The notes beneath the pieces are model-generated. The model saw nothing but the letters and a program-made list of their open reading frames with translations, was not told the origin of the DNA and ran no database searches. A stretch of DNA of 64,000 nucleotides, taken from Terriglobia bacterium (GTDB lineage: Bacteria > Acidobacteriota > Terriglobia > Bryobacterales > Bryobacteraceae). The translations under genes and the position numbers were made by a program. This document shows, in pieces, positions 54,829 to 63,875 of the stretch; position 1 is the stretch's first letter; each line of letters begins with the position of its first letter. The stretch is taken from contig JANXYJ010000014.1 of assembly GCA_025350105.1 (NCBI GenBank), forward strand, positions 1 through 64,000, in the 5' to 3' direction.

Positions 54829-57816
54829 TCAGTTGCCAACCCGAATCACCCGGCGAGGCAAACGATTCAACGGCGCGCCGTAGCCAATCAAACAAAACTG
54901 GTCCAGCGCAAACAGAACCACGCTTTCCAGACCATTACCTAGCGCGTATTGCGCCTCCTTGAGCCAAGCCGCGTAGGAATCGCCAATACCCACCAGATGG
55001 CTTCGTTGACTGGCCGAAAAGGCCAAACTGGATCCCGAAGATGCCATGCCGTATAGGATGGTCTGAATGCTTTGATCCAGATTCTTGCCGAACGTAAAAC
55101 CGAAAGCTTCCGTCTTCAGGTTCGTGAGTTTCGCCGGTGTCCAATCGGAAGCTGGATAGTTGATCAATTTGTTAAACGCCGTTTGATTGACGTCGGTCGG
55201 ATACAGAACTTCAAACCTGCAATTGGGGTACGTCGCGCGCACATGGCTGATCACCGCTGACGTAAAATTGCCAATCACTTTTGGCAGATACGCAACCTCA
55301 TCCGGAACCGTTGCCGGGTCCACCGTATTCGTCGTGATGGTGGCCATCGTATGCCCGAATTGGGCTTGAAACTGGCTCTGGTTCTGCGCATCGTAAAACG
55401 GCATCCCGGAAAAAGTAACGCCCAACCCATCATTCGGAAAGTACCACCACTGCACTTCGCCAAACTGAAGAAACGGAACCAGCCCAGCCGCCACCTGCAA
55501 ATCCGCCATTCCTAAATAGACATCCTGCCAATACGCCAGACTCACCGGCGAAAAATTGGTTTGCAGCGAGGGCGTCGGTAACAGAATCGGATCGCCCGCC
55601 GGACCTACCTGCGCAATCCCAACCGCCGCCGATGGATCTCCGTTTCCCAACTCCATACTGAACGCCGCAGCCACGTCAATACCGTAATTCTGCAACGCGA
55701 TGTAGTACGCCGTGCTCCAATCGCGCGCCGCACGGTTCATGCGCGGAGACACCGTCAGGTCCGTGCGCCAGTCACCATCCACCCCTCCGGTGAATGCAGC
55801 GCCAGAAGCTGTCACGGTAAACCCGGCGCTCGTCGTCGACGCGGCAATCGTGTTCGAATTGCCGGCAGTTCCCATCACGCGGGAATGAATCGTCAGTACT
55901 CCACCGGCAGCTTCCGCCCAAAATCCTGTATAGCCGCGGCCTAATTCCAGCGCGTATACGGCCGCTATCCTGCTCGCCGTATCACCAACATGAATTAGCT
56001 TGGTCAATGCCGTTCCCGCAACCGTCACCGTCACTGAAAAGTTGGGCTGCGGGTTGCCCGTGAAGGTAACGGTTGCCGATGCGTATTGATGCCCCGTGCG
56101 AACCAACTCGTAAAACCACAACGCACCCGTATAGTGATTCGCCCTTCCAGTGAAGCCCAGACTCTGCAGGAACCACGCCGTGCGTTCCGGTGCAATGGAA
56201 ATCGAATGCAACGTATCCCAATCCGTCGCAAGCGTCGCCCTGGACGTTGCCGCAACCGTCGGCAACGTCGACGATGGAACGGCCAATTCCACAAAATCGA
56301 AATAGAAATCGCCAACGTTGGTGCTGGTCACCGTGACGGTGTGGTTCCCCACGCCATACTGCCCTAAAGGCCAACGAACCAGCGCATCTTCTCCGGAAAC
56401 CAACAAGTTCAATGTGCCGGCGGCAATCCCATCCACGGTAAACGCAACGGTCGCTCCGTTGCCGGTGAAGCGCGTCCCCACGTACAGCGTATGAGAATGC
56501 AGCGTGGTGTACCCGCATGTCACGAAATTCCCACTCATCGTCGAATGGTGAATCGTGCCTCCGGAATAGTTTCCTCGGACTTCAGACCACACCGCGTAGA
56601 CACTAACGCCTGCGGCATGCGCCGCCGCGACACTGCCGTTCATGGCGCGGGTAACGGTGAACACCGTACCTCCGCCCGCCACGCTGGTAACGATCATCAA
56701 TTCGTTGTCGATCTTCAGCAGGTCGCTCACCTGCGCCGTGCTCGGTGTGGATAGATGAATGGTGGTATCGGCAATCGCCACGCCACTGGCCAGCACCGGA
56801 GCGCTTGCCGCTACCAATGCATCGTGATACCCGACGCCCGGGGCGTTGTTTTCGATCCGCTGGCTTCCCGGACTGGCAACACTATAGACGCGATTGCTTC
56901 CCGTCACGGTCCAATTCGAAACCACCACCTGAAATTCCGTACGCACGAAGGCCGCCGCCTGCAAATCCGCGGCATAGGTCCAGCGCAACTTCCGGATGTT
57001 CGTTGTTGGGATGCTGTGCAGCGTTCCGTTGAGATCCGGAGTCAAGGTACCCTGCAACGAACTGAAGTCCAGGGAAACGCTCCATTGGGTTGGCGACGCC
57101 CCTCCGCTCAGCGTTCGTTCGACCGCATCCCAAGTTTCCGCGCCGGTCGAGTACGAATAGACGCCAACTCGATTTCCATTCACGCCCGTGGTGCTCGCCG
57201 CAAGCGTAGCGCCAGCGGTGTAATAGACCCGAACGGTTGCCCCGCTCGAGGTCGCCCGCAGAACCGTTGAAAAAGTATTGATGATGTCCCGGATCGCGGC
57301 CGCCGTCGTAGTCAGTGTGTCCACACCCAACACTTGATAGGTGTAGTGCTCCGTCAGCGTCGCCAGGCCCACATAGTCGCCGCTGGCCAGTGTGCCCGAC
57401 AAAGTGAAATCCGCAAAAGCGTTTTGATAAGCGCCTGCAACGGAGGTGGCGTGCAGCTTCAACGGCACCCAATAGATCGTCTCACTGCCGCCGGTTGGTG
57501 TGGCCCACACGCGCAGGCTGGGCCAATCCACGGTGGCGAACAGATCCGAATCGAGCGTGATGCAATTCGTACGGGTCTCTTTATATGTCAAGACCAGCCC
57601 GCTCAAGTCTCCGTCTGGCAAGTTTCTGAACGAAGGGTGTTCGTAAACGTTGTCGCGATTCCACTCCACCACGGCCCAATCGAACTGTTGCCGCCAACTT
57701 CCCGACAATGTGAACCCGTTCGCACTCGCGCTACTGAACGCCGCAATCGCAGAGGGCTGAAAATAGAAGCACTGCAAGTCTCGGTCGGGGCTTAATTTCT
57801 GAATGGATGACGGCAT
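54829..57816 (-). CDS. Large tail/fibre protein with putative glycan-acting C-terminal domain, 995 aa
   Basis: This last gene of the tail module encodes an elongated beta-rich protein. The N-terminus 'RDLQCFYFQPSAIAAFSSAS' has no signal peptide. Around residues 336-409 is a 70-residue module ('VLASGVAIADTTIHLS', 'LLKIDNELMIVTSV', 'RAMNGSVAAAHAAG') that recurs in the preceding tail-tip protein. Residues from about 740 ('YWQDVYLGMADLQVAAGLVPFLQFGEVQWWY') have the aromatic-rich look of a TIM-barrel glycosidase-like domain. It follows the tail-tip gene by 15 bases. Receptor binding or cell-wall cutting is inferred from position and composition. Confidence 0.7.
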   Translation of the reverse strand: MPSSIQKLSPDRDLQCFYFQPSAIAAFSSASANGFTLSGSWRQQFDWAVVEWNRDNVYEHPSFRNLPDGDLSGLVLTYKETRTNCITLDSDLFATVDWPSLRVWATPTGGSETIYWVPLKLHATSVAGAYQNAFADFTLSGTLASGDYVGLATLTEHYTYQVLGVDTLTTTAAAIRDIINTFSTVLRATSSGATVRVYYTAGATLAASTTGVNGNRVGVYSYSTGAETWDAVERTLSGGASPTQWSVSLDFSSLQGTLTPDLNGTLHSIPTTNIRKLRWTYAADLQAAAFVRTEFQVVVSNWTVTGSNRVYSVASPGSQRIENNAPGVGYHDALVAASAPVLASGVAIADTTIHLSTPSTAQVSDLLKIDNELMIVTSVAGGGTVFTVTRAMNGSVAAAHAAGVSVYAVWSEVRGNYSGGTIHHSTMSGNFVTCGYTTLHSHTLYVGTRFTGNGATVAFTVDGIAAGTLNLLVSGEDALVRWPLGQYGVGNHTVTVTSTNVGDFYFDFVELAVPSSTLPTVAATSRATLATDWDTLHSISIAPERTAWFLQSLGFTGRANHYTGALWFYELVRTGHQYASATVTFTGNPQPNFSVTVTVAGTALTKLIHVGDTASRIAAVYALELGRGYTGFWAEAAGGVLTIHSRVMGTAGNSNTIAASTTSAGFTVTASGAAFTGGVDGDWRTDLTVSPRMNRAARDWSTAYYIALQNYGIDVAAAFSMELGNGDPSAAVGIAQVGPAGDPILLPTPSLQTNFSPVSLAYWQDVYLGMADLQVAAGLVPFLQFGEVQWWYFPNDGLGVTFSGMPFYDAQNQSQFQAQFGHTMATITTNTVDPATVPDEVAYLPKVIGNFTSAVISHVRATYPNCRFEVLYPTDVNQTAFNKLINYPASDWTPAKLTNLKTEAFGFTFGKNLDQSIQTILYGMASSGSSLAFSASQRSHLVGIGDSYAAWLKEAQYALGNGLESVVLFALDQFCLIGYGAPLNRLPRRVIRVGN

Positions 57817-57831
57817 TGTTTTGGCCCTCGC

Positions 57832-60800
57832 CTACAGCCTGATGGTCACCGTGAGGTCGCTTCCAGGCAACGTGTTGGCTGCGCCGGGCACCGAAGTGAT
57901 GTCTAAATTAAGTTGCGCATTTGAAACCAGCGGCGGTAATCCGAAGCCATTCACGATGTTCGAAACCGTAGCTCCATCTGGGATGGTCAACGTGCAGTAG
58001 GTAGTTGCATTCTGCCTCACCGTGAGTTGAATCGATCCGCCGGCAGGCGCTTGGCCGACTGTCGCGAAGATATCGCGGGCGGCATACGTTTTTTCGATGA
58101 TGAATGGCGGCGTTGCGTTGGTTTGGATGGCCAGATATCCATCTACCTGCAACGAAATCTGCCCGCCCGCAAGCGTGCGCAGACCGTTGTCAAGCGTTGA
58201 TCCAAAAGACAGGTGGCGCACCAAACTGTTGCCGATGGAGTTTGTGACATAGAATTCCGCGGCGCCAATGCGCACATCCGGAAGATAGATGGAGTGCAGA
58301 TACCCGCCACTCGCTGGTGTTCCGAAGAACTTCGGGATGAAGGAAACGGACGTACTGGTCGGCTGCATCCGATAAACGCTGGCCCCAGCAGAGTGAATTG
58401 TGGCTGTGCTGTTGTGCACCGCCCTGGCCACATTCAATGTGGTCCCGCCGCTTTGCACACCCGTTACCATCAGCATCTCACCATCGATTTGCAAGGAATC
58501 GTTTACCGCCGCCAACGTTGTCGCGGACAGTGTGATCGTCGAATCCGCAACGGCCACGCCGCCGGCCAGCACCGGTGGCGCGGGATTCAACTCGCTCCAG
58601 GAATAGATGGTCAACGTTCCCGCGCTAATCGTATTCGTGTTGGTCAAGCTGGGAAACGAAATCCCCAATAGATCCACGCTTCCCTGCCCGGCCAAACCCA
58701 AACCAAACAGCGGCAGCGGTGCCACGTCATAGTCGACGCTGATGACACCACCGCTACCAATCTGCCAATCGGTCAAGGGATTCAGTCCGGCTGGGCTCTC
58801 CTGATCCTTGGCATTGGCCGACCGTGCTGATATCTGCACCGTTTGCCCGCCCCAATTTGGCACTTGAATTTGCACGGGGCTACTGGTGCCCACAGCACCA
58901 AAATTCCAGCCAGAATCGGCGACAACAAACAAGCTGGTTGCATCCGGTGTCGTGGTCCACGCGGGAGTAATCGTCAAGACCGTTCCCGTGTTTGCGGTGG
59001 TGGTCCGCTCTTGCCCAGCGCCAGTGCCGCGGGAAATTCGCGCCACGGCCCCAGCAAAAGTATTCGGAGTCATTCCCAATGTGCTGTTGCCAATCGTCGT
59101 GGACGTGAAGATGTCCGCGCCCACTTCCGGCTGCAACTCGCGCCGCCAGTAGATATTCGCGTGGTCATAGTTGCCGTCCGGCGGGCCCACCAGTTGTGCG
59201 GTCGAACCCGCATCGACGAACGTCGCGGCAAGAGCGTGATTCGAAGCAATGCGCAACAGTTCAGAAGGGTTTGTTCCTCGGTAGACGTTGAAACTGGTCG
59301 TACCGGGCGAAAACGTCAGGCCCAAAAGCGTCACTTGATTTGTGCTAGTCCCTGACGGAATCGAGGCCCGAACCACAAAGGACAAGCCGCTCTCGCCACC
59401 GCTCGCGTCTACCGCCGTCACGGCGTAGTACAAGTTTTGATTTCCCGCGATCGTTCCGCCCGTCGGCGCCAGCGTTGGGCTCAAACTCAACAACGGAATC
59501 GCTGCGCTTGTGCTCGACGGTTTCGTCGGGGTAATGAAGCTGACATTCAGCGCCACCGCACTGCCGGTCGCGCCTTGAATCACGCTCTCCGTGATTCCAA
59601 ACTGATCGATTCCGTGCGCATCCAGAACGCTGCCAATCAACGGCCTTGGGATGGTCGCGTCAGAGTTGCCGCCAGGCTGCCCGCCCGTCACATCGGACCC
59701 ACTCAATCCGTACCACGCATCATCGTGCCATTGCGCCGTCACTTGAACGGTTAGATAGTTTTTCGCCGGCACCAACCTCACCACTCGAAACGGTTGCCTA
59801 CTCAGCCCTTCTTTACCATAAGTGACCGTGATCAAATCGCCCGGCGCCAAGCCAACACCCCGCACACTGGTCTCGAATTCGACGAAGGTGTAACCCACCA
59901 ATGTCTTCGCCAGTTGCAATCGCAGCACCCGCGCTGCCTGATCGAAGTTCGCGACACCAACCGCCGGAAATGCCGCAGTCACTTCTCTACTGGTCAACGT
60001 CGAATCCGTAGCATCCACCAGCGACAAACTGTCCTGTTGGTATTGATTAAACTCGTCCTGAAATTCAACCGTAAGCCGGTTTGGCGTATCGGCGCCGCTG
60101 CGCGCCCACAAGCGCAGCGTCGGCTCGCCGCTCGACCTCCGTGCGATACCGCCCGTTGCTGCTGTGTCGCCAAATTCGTACGCCGGCCAACCACCGTTCA
60201 AGGTCTGTGTCCCGTTTCCGCCCGCAGCCTGCGTCGGTTGCTGCAAGGCAAACGTATTTTCCGCATCCAGCCGCAACAAACCAGTGCGGCCGTAACGGAG
60301 TAACAACATAGAACCATTGCGAATGCCCTTTACAACCTCAGCCGCGCTCCGCCGATTCTGAATCACTAGATTGCATTCAAAACGCGGAACCACCACATTG
60401 TTCCCGTACAGGTCCTTGGTCGTGATCGCCGCGCCCAGGTATTGTGCGGCGGCCGCAAAGCTCAGCAGATCCAACTCGCTCTTCAACCAACCACTTCGCC
60501 GCAGCACGTCCAGCAGCACCCAAGCCGGATTGTTCGTGAACGACTCACCCAATGACGCGCCCACGGAATCGAACGCCTCCAACTTGATTCCATTCACCAG
60601 AACGCTGATCTTTGGCAACGAATCACCATTGCTGATTTGATTCGGCAACACCACGCTCAGCATCGCCATATCGCCGTACGGATCGCCCAGCGGATTGCCT
60701 TGGCCATCGGTAAAGTTGTAATCGAACGCGCCGGTTCGCGTTCCTGCGGTAATCAGGTTGTACCATCCAGTGGCCGTCATGTTCACGCCACTTTGCCCCA

Positions 60801-61749
60801 GCGGAATCTCAACGCCATTCGCAATAACCTTAATGACGCCCGCAATCTCCCCCATTCCAAGCAGGACTTCCAATCGGGTGAGATTGCCATCATTGCGTGA
60901 AAACACAATCGGCGGCCGATACCAGGCCGTACCGTAGACCAGCGGTACAAAGTCGCTGTAGCGCGCTTGATTGTCCACCAGCGGGGAAAGGTGTGATCCC
61001 TTTTCGCCATAACTACGAACCTGAATTTGCGCAGGAACGTACTCCACTCCACCAAATCTTGCGGTTGGATGATTCGCCGCATCCACGTTAAACATTCCAC
61101 GTGCCTGGCATGCACTCCGCGTGTAATCGCAACTGGTGAAGACCGCCGCTCCATTCAGATTCCCTACTCCCGACGGCTGATCCGCGGAGTAACCGCATCG
61201 ATATGCCGCGGAATATTTACCGTTTGCCCCGCCGCTCAGCGCATCGGCTCTCTGCTGCGCGGTCGCCGGAAAAGTCCAAGGGCAGCGCCGCTCAATCTGC
61301 ACTTCCGGTAAGATTACGCGTTGCAGACTCAAACGGCTCGTGAACGTCACTCGGAATGCCGACTCCGTAATCTCTTCCGGCGGATTCCCCACACCGCGGA
61401 AGATTACCCTCAGCTCCGAAGCCGCGCTCGCGCTCGCCAAATCGTAAAACAAGAAGCTGATGGTAACTTGCGCGCCTTTGAAACCAGTCTGGCGTTCCAG
61501 TTGTGAATAGTGCGAGTCCGCATTCGCCAGCGTCGCCGTAATTTTCTGCGGTGCATCCAACCCATCGTCCGACGAAGACTGCAACACGAATAGATTGTGC
61601 TGCAGCAATCGAGCCGAGTACAGGTTACCGCCCACGGTCACCGCGTGCGTGCTCCACCGCTCCACTTGTCCGGATGAGAGCTTGCAATCGAAAAGAAACA
61701 GTGGGGTCGGCGGCGTCTCTTGTTCTTTTAGTTGATCGATGGTCGGCAT
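57832..61749 (-). CDS. Tail tip protein: gpL-like iron-sulfur region fused to gpJ-like tail tip, 1305 aa
   Basis: The first 240 residues resemble lambda minor tail protein L. Four cysteines, Cys156 ('RRCPW'), Cys185 ('YRCGYSAD'), Cys207 ('TSCDY') and Cys214 ('SACQA'), then 'FGG', follow the pattern that binds a [4Fe-4S] cluster in gpL. Residues from about 280 to 720 match tail-tip attachment proteins ('DFVPLVYGTAWYRPP', 'VEFQDEFNQYQQDSLSL', 'GDLITVTYGKEGLSRQPFRVV'). The rest has fibronectin-like ('LYYAVTAVDASGGESG', 'FNVYRG') and repeated modules. L and J are separate proteins in lambda, so this is a probable fusion. Spacing to neighbours is 15-22 bases. Confidence 0.8.
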   Translation of the reverse strand: MPTIDQLKEQETPPTPLFLFDCKLSSGQVERWSTHAVTVGGNLYSARLLQHNLFVLQSSSDDGLDAPQKITATLANADSHYSQLERQTGFKGAQVTISFLFYDLASASAASELRVIFRGVGNPPEEITESAFRVTFTSRLSLQRVILPEVQIERRCPWTFPATAQQRADALSGGANGKYSAAYRCGYSADQPSGVGNLNGAAVFTSCDYTRSACQARGMFNVDAANHPTARFGGVEYVPAQIQVRSYGEKGSHLSPLVDNQARYSDFVPLVYGTAWYRPPIVFSRNDGNLTRLEVLLGMGEIAGVIKVIANGVEIPLGQSGVNMTATGWYNLITAGTRTGAFDYNFTDGQGNPLGDPYGDMAMLSVVLPNQISNGDSLPKISVLVNGIKLEAFDSVGASLGESFTNNPAWVLLDVLRRSGWLKSELDLLSFAAAAQYLGAAITTKDLYGNNVVVPRFECNLVIQNRRSAAEVVKGIRNGSMLLLRYGRTGLLRLDAENTFALQQPTQAAGGNGTQTLNGGWPAYEFGDTAATGGIARRSSGEPTLRLWARSGADTPNRLTVEFQDEFNQYQQDSLSLVDATDSTLTSREVTAAFPAVGVANFDQAARVLRLQLAKTLVGYTFVEFETSVRGVGLAPGDLITVTYGKEGLSRQPFRVVRLVPAKNYLTVQVTAQWHDDAWYGLSGSDVTGGQPGGNSDATIPRPLIGSVLDAHGIDQFGITESVIQGATGSAVALNVSFITPTKPSSTSAAIPLLSLSPTLAPTGGTIAGNQNLYYAVTAVDASGGESGLSFVVRASIPSGTSTNQVTLLGLTFSPGTTSFNVYRGTNPSELLRIASNHALAATFVDAGSTAQLVGPPDGNYDHANIYWRRELQPEVGADIFTSTTIGNSTLGMTPNTFAGAVARISRGTGAGQERTTTANTGTVLTITPAWTTTPDATSLFVVADSGWNFGAVGTSSPVQIQVPNWGGQTVQISARSANAKDQESPAGLNPLTDWQIGSGGVISVDYDVAPLPLFGLGLAGQGSVDLLGISFPSLTNTNTISAGTLTIYSWSELNPAPPVLAGGVAVADSTITLSATTLAAVNDSLQIDGEMLMVTGVQSGGTTLNVARAVHNSTATIHSAGASVYRMQPTSTSVSFIPKFFGTPASGGYLHSIYLPDVRIGAAEFYVTNSIGNSLVRHLSFGSTLDNGLRTLAGGQISLQVDGYLAIQTNATPPFIIEKTYAARDIFATVGQAPAGGSIQLTVRQNATTYCTLTIPDGATVSNIVNGFGLPPLVSNAQLNLDITSVPGAANTLPGSDLTVTIRL

Positions 61750-61771
61750 AGGCCCCTAACGTCTCCGTCTC

Positions 61772-62572
61772 TTAAAATGCGGTGTTCGCGATAATCCGGA
61801 TGGTCGCGTCAAATACATCGCTTGACTGCGCCGTCGAGGTCAGTTGATCCGTGGCGAATCTCGCCTTGCTGAAGACGCCACTGAGTGCGCCCGTCGTCTT
61901 GTAATCAGACGGCCCCAACTGCCCCTCCAACTGCAGACCATAAACTTCGATCGCGGCCCCCGCCGGAAGTTTGATCGCAGCCATAACGCCAGCCCCTGAC
62001 CCCACTAAAGGCACGCCACTCAGTAACACTCTTTGCCAATTTGAAGTGACGGTGATGGGCTTCGCCAACACCGTCGCCCCCGCCTGCAAAGACAATGTCG
62101 CGGCACCGGCGCTCGCGCTCCGCAACCATGTGCTCCAGCAGTAGCGATATCCTTGCGGAACATTCACCACCTGCCCAATCCCCGCGCTCACCGCTGACCC
62201 GTTCGTCAGCCTCGTCGCATTCGCCCCGCCGAGCGGGTCAGAAATATTCGCCGTCAGCGCAACCGACGCGTCTTTCGCCCAAATCGCTTGCGTCAAATCC
62301 TGACTGAACGCAACCAAATTTCCCACCGGATCCAGAAACGTGAACGTTCCTAATCTTCCAGACACTTGGGAAAAAAGCGTCTCGATCGCATCCCACTCCG
62401 CGCGGGTCATCCCCTGGGCCGTCAATTCCCATAGCGATTGATCTCCGTTCGCATCGGAGTAAACATCTTGCCGTCCGTCGTCCAACAGATTAACTACCGT
62501 CCGGTACGCCGTATGCTTGGTCAGCGGATACATCGCGCAAGCCCCGGTGATGAGTTGTGGAAATGCCAGCAT
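61772..62572 (-). CDS. Second gpM-like minor tail protein with carbohydrate-binding-like extension, 266 aa
   Basis: The N-terminal 95 residues align by eye with the gene before it: 'FPQLITGACAMYPL' against 'FPLLKTGAIAQYGA', and 'FTFLDPVGNLV' against 'FSFTDPWDGTV'. After that it carries about 150 residues typical of a beta-sandwich ('RYCWSTWLRSASAGAATLSLQAG', 'TSNWQRVLLSG', 'IEVYGLQLEG'), the form of carbohydrate-binding domains on tail proteins. It starts one base after its paralogue, so both come from one message. Confidence 0.75.
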   Translation of the reverse strand: MLAFPQLITGACAMYPLTKHTAYRTVVNLLDDGRQDVYSDANGDQSLWELTAQGMTRAEWDAIETLFSQVSGRLGTFTFLDPVGNLVAFSQDLTQAIWAKDASVALTANISDPLGGANATRLTNGSAVSAGIGQVVNVPQGYRYCWSTWLRSASAGAATLSLQAGATVLAKPITVTSNWQRVLLSGVPLVGSGAGVMAAIKLPAGAAIEVYGLQLEGQLGPSDYKTTGALSGVFSKARFATDQLTSTAQSSDVFDATIRIIANTAF

Positions 62573-62573
62573 G

Positions 62574-62933
62574 CTAAGTCCTGTTCTCCTTCACCGTCAG
62601 CGCAACGCGGCCTCGTCCCGGCTCGCGAAATTCCGTGGCCAAATCATCCATCCCGAAACTGCAGTTCGCATAGACAGTTCCATCCCATGGATCGGTGAAC
62701 GAAAATTGCCCACCCCTGCCTGCCTCACCGGCAAAAAACTGTTCCAGTTGGGTAAGCTCATTCTCATCCAGCAAATCCAAGCGGATGGTCCACACGCGCA
62801 ACGCGGAGGCGTATTCCGGAATCCGTTGCTCGCTGCCATCCAGAAAGCGTACAACCTTCGTCGAAAACACTCGCGTGCGGCTCGCTCCGTATTGCGCAAT
62901 CGCGCCGGTCTTTAACAACGGGAAACTGGCCAT
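62574..62933 (-). CDS. gpM-like minor tail protein, 119 aa
   Basis: The protein reads 'FPLLKTGAIAQYGASRTRVFST', 'LDGSEQRIPEYASALRVWTIRLDLLDE' and 'GRGGQFSFTDPWDGTVYANCSF', the pattern of small siphovirus minor tail proteins of the lambda gpM/DUF2460 kind, which link the tail tube to the tip. The position, after the tape-measure-like gene and before the L/J gene, agrees with lambda order. Spacing of two bases to each neighbour shows a tightly packed operon. Confidence 0.78.
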   Translation of the reverse strand: MASFPLLKTGAIAQYGASRTRVFSTKVVRFLDGSEQRIPEYASALRVWTIRLDLLDENELTQLEQFFAGEAGRGGQFSFTDPWDGTVYANCSFGMDDLATEFREPGRGRVALTVKENRT

Positions 62934-62935
62934 CG

Positions 62936-63544
62936 TTAGACCTCCCGAATAACATCGTTCAGAACCGTGGTTTCAAGCATGGCCTGACGCACCGCGTTCG
63001 CAATGTCCTGGCTGTGATCCATGAACGATTTGCTGTCCATGGCCTGAACCTGTATCGTCACCTGCTGTCCCGCACTCGTTCCATTCGAGCCGTTCAAAGT
63101 CGAAGCGCTGGAATTCGTAATCGGCCTCGGCAAACCACCCTGTGCCGAATCGACTCCGAAAAGCCCACTCCCCGACTCACTCACGCCCGCAGATAGATTG
63201 ATCGCTGCTGGCGGGATGTAACTGCTCAATGTCGGTACCGGCGACGAACCGCCACTGAAGAGCCCTTCAATCCCGGAAATCAGCGGGGCCAACCCAAATC
63301 CGCCCAATAGACCACCGAACGTACCCAAAGTCGAAGACAGCGCCGAACCAATCGATGGTCCGCTCGATTGCCCTCCACTCTGCACTGCGCTCTGCGATAG
63401 AGCTGCGTTTCTCTCCGCCGCCAGCGCATCATTGATGGCTTTCAGTTGCTGCAATTCGTCGGCGATACTGATCAGCTGTTCAGTCCCGTTGGAGCTTCCC
63501 CGCAGCAAACCCGCCAAAATACTATTGGGATCATTGGACGCCAT
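62936..63544 (-). CDS. Short tape-measure-like tail protein, 202 aa
   Basis: The N-terminus is a charged helix ('LISIADELQQLKAINDALAAERNAAL'), the centre is a Gly/Ser/Leu-rich hydrophobic stretch ('STLGTFGGLLGGFGLAPLISGIEGLFSGG') and the C-terminus is helical again ('DIANAVRQAMLET'). This layout and its place between the tail chaperone and the gpM-like genes suggest the tape measure, which sets tail length. It is far shorter than lambda gpH (853 residues) but near the size of the tape measure in the Rhodobacter gene transfer agent (around 220). It overlaps the end of the frameshift extension by 14 bases. Confidence 0.6.
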   Translation of the reverse strand: MASNDPNSILAGLLRGSSNGTEQLISIADELQQLKAINDALAAERNAALSQSAVQSGGQSSGPSIGSALSSTLGTFGGLLGGFGLAPLISGIEGLFSGGSSPVPTLSSYIPPAAINLSAGVSESGSGLFGVDSAQGGLPRPITNSSASTLNGSNGTSAGQQVTIQVQAMDSKSFMDHSQDIANAVRQAMLETTVLNDVIREV

Positions 63545-63875
63545 TTTTCAATTCCTGCCATTCTTTTTGAATCATCAACAACGCATCCGCGTCTTTTGCT
63601 GCAAAATTTGCAAGATTTCCGCCGCCCATCTTCCAGGCGAAAAACTTTTCCACCCACTCCACGCTCTTCGGATCGATGAACGACGTTGGGCACTCCTCCG
63701 TGAACGCACTTCCTCTGCCCCAAATCACTCTCGGCGCCCCGCGCTGCTCTTGTGGCAGCCATCCACACCGCCGCGAAACTTCCAACCCCTGCCGTCGGCA
63801 CTGCTCGCACGTCCACCCAGCACGATTTACGCTCCCCGCTTCCGGAGCGCAAAAAAAATGGAATGCGACAATTAG
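63531..63875 (-). CDS. Tail assembly chaperone, -1 frame extension (GT-like)
   Basis: This frame continues directly from the slippery site and runs 114 codons to a TGA at 63531. It reads LIVAFHFFCAPEAG, then 'WTCEQCRRQG' and the track ORF that begins LEVSRRCGWLP. The track starts it at a TTG (63785), but the same frame is open back to the slippery heptamer and holds no ATG, GTG or TTG before that TTG. A start there would cut off the CxxC pair. The extension is best read as the T part of a G/GT-type chaperone, which recruits the tape measure. It overlaps the tape-measure start by 14 bases. Confidence 0.6.
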   Translation of the reverse strand, partial: LIVAFHFFCAPEAGSVNRAGWTCEQCRRQGLEVSRRCGWLPQEQRGAPRVIWGRGSAFTEECPTSFIDPKSVEWVEKFFAWKMGGGNLANFAAKDADALLMIQKEWQELKNGVQ

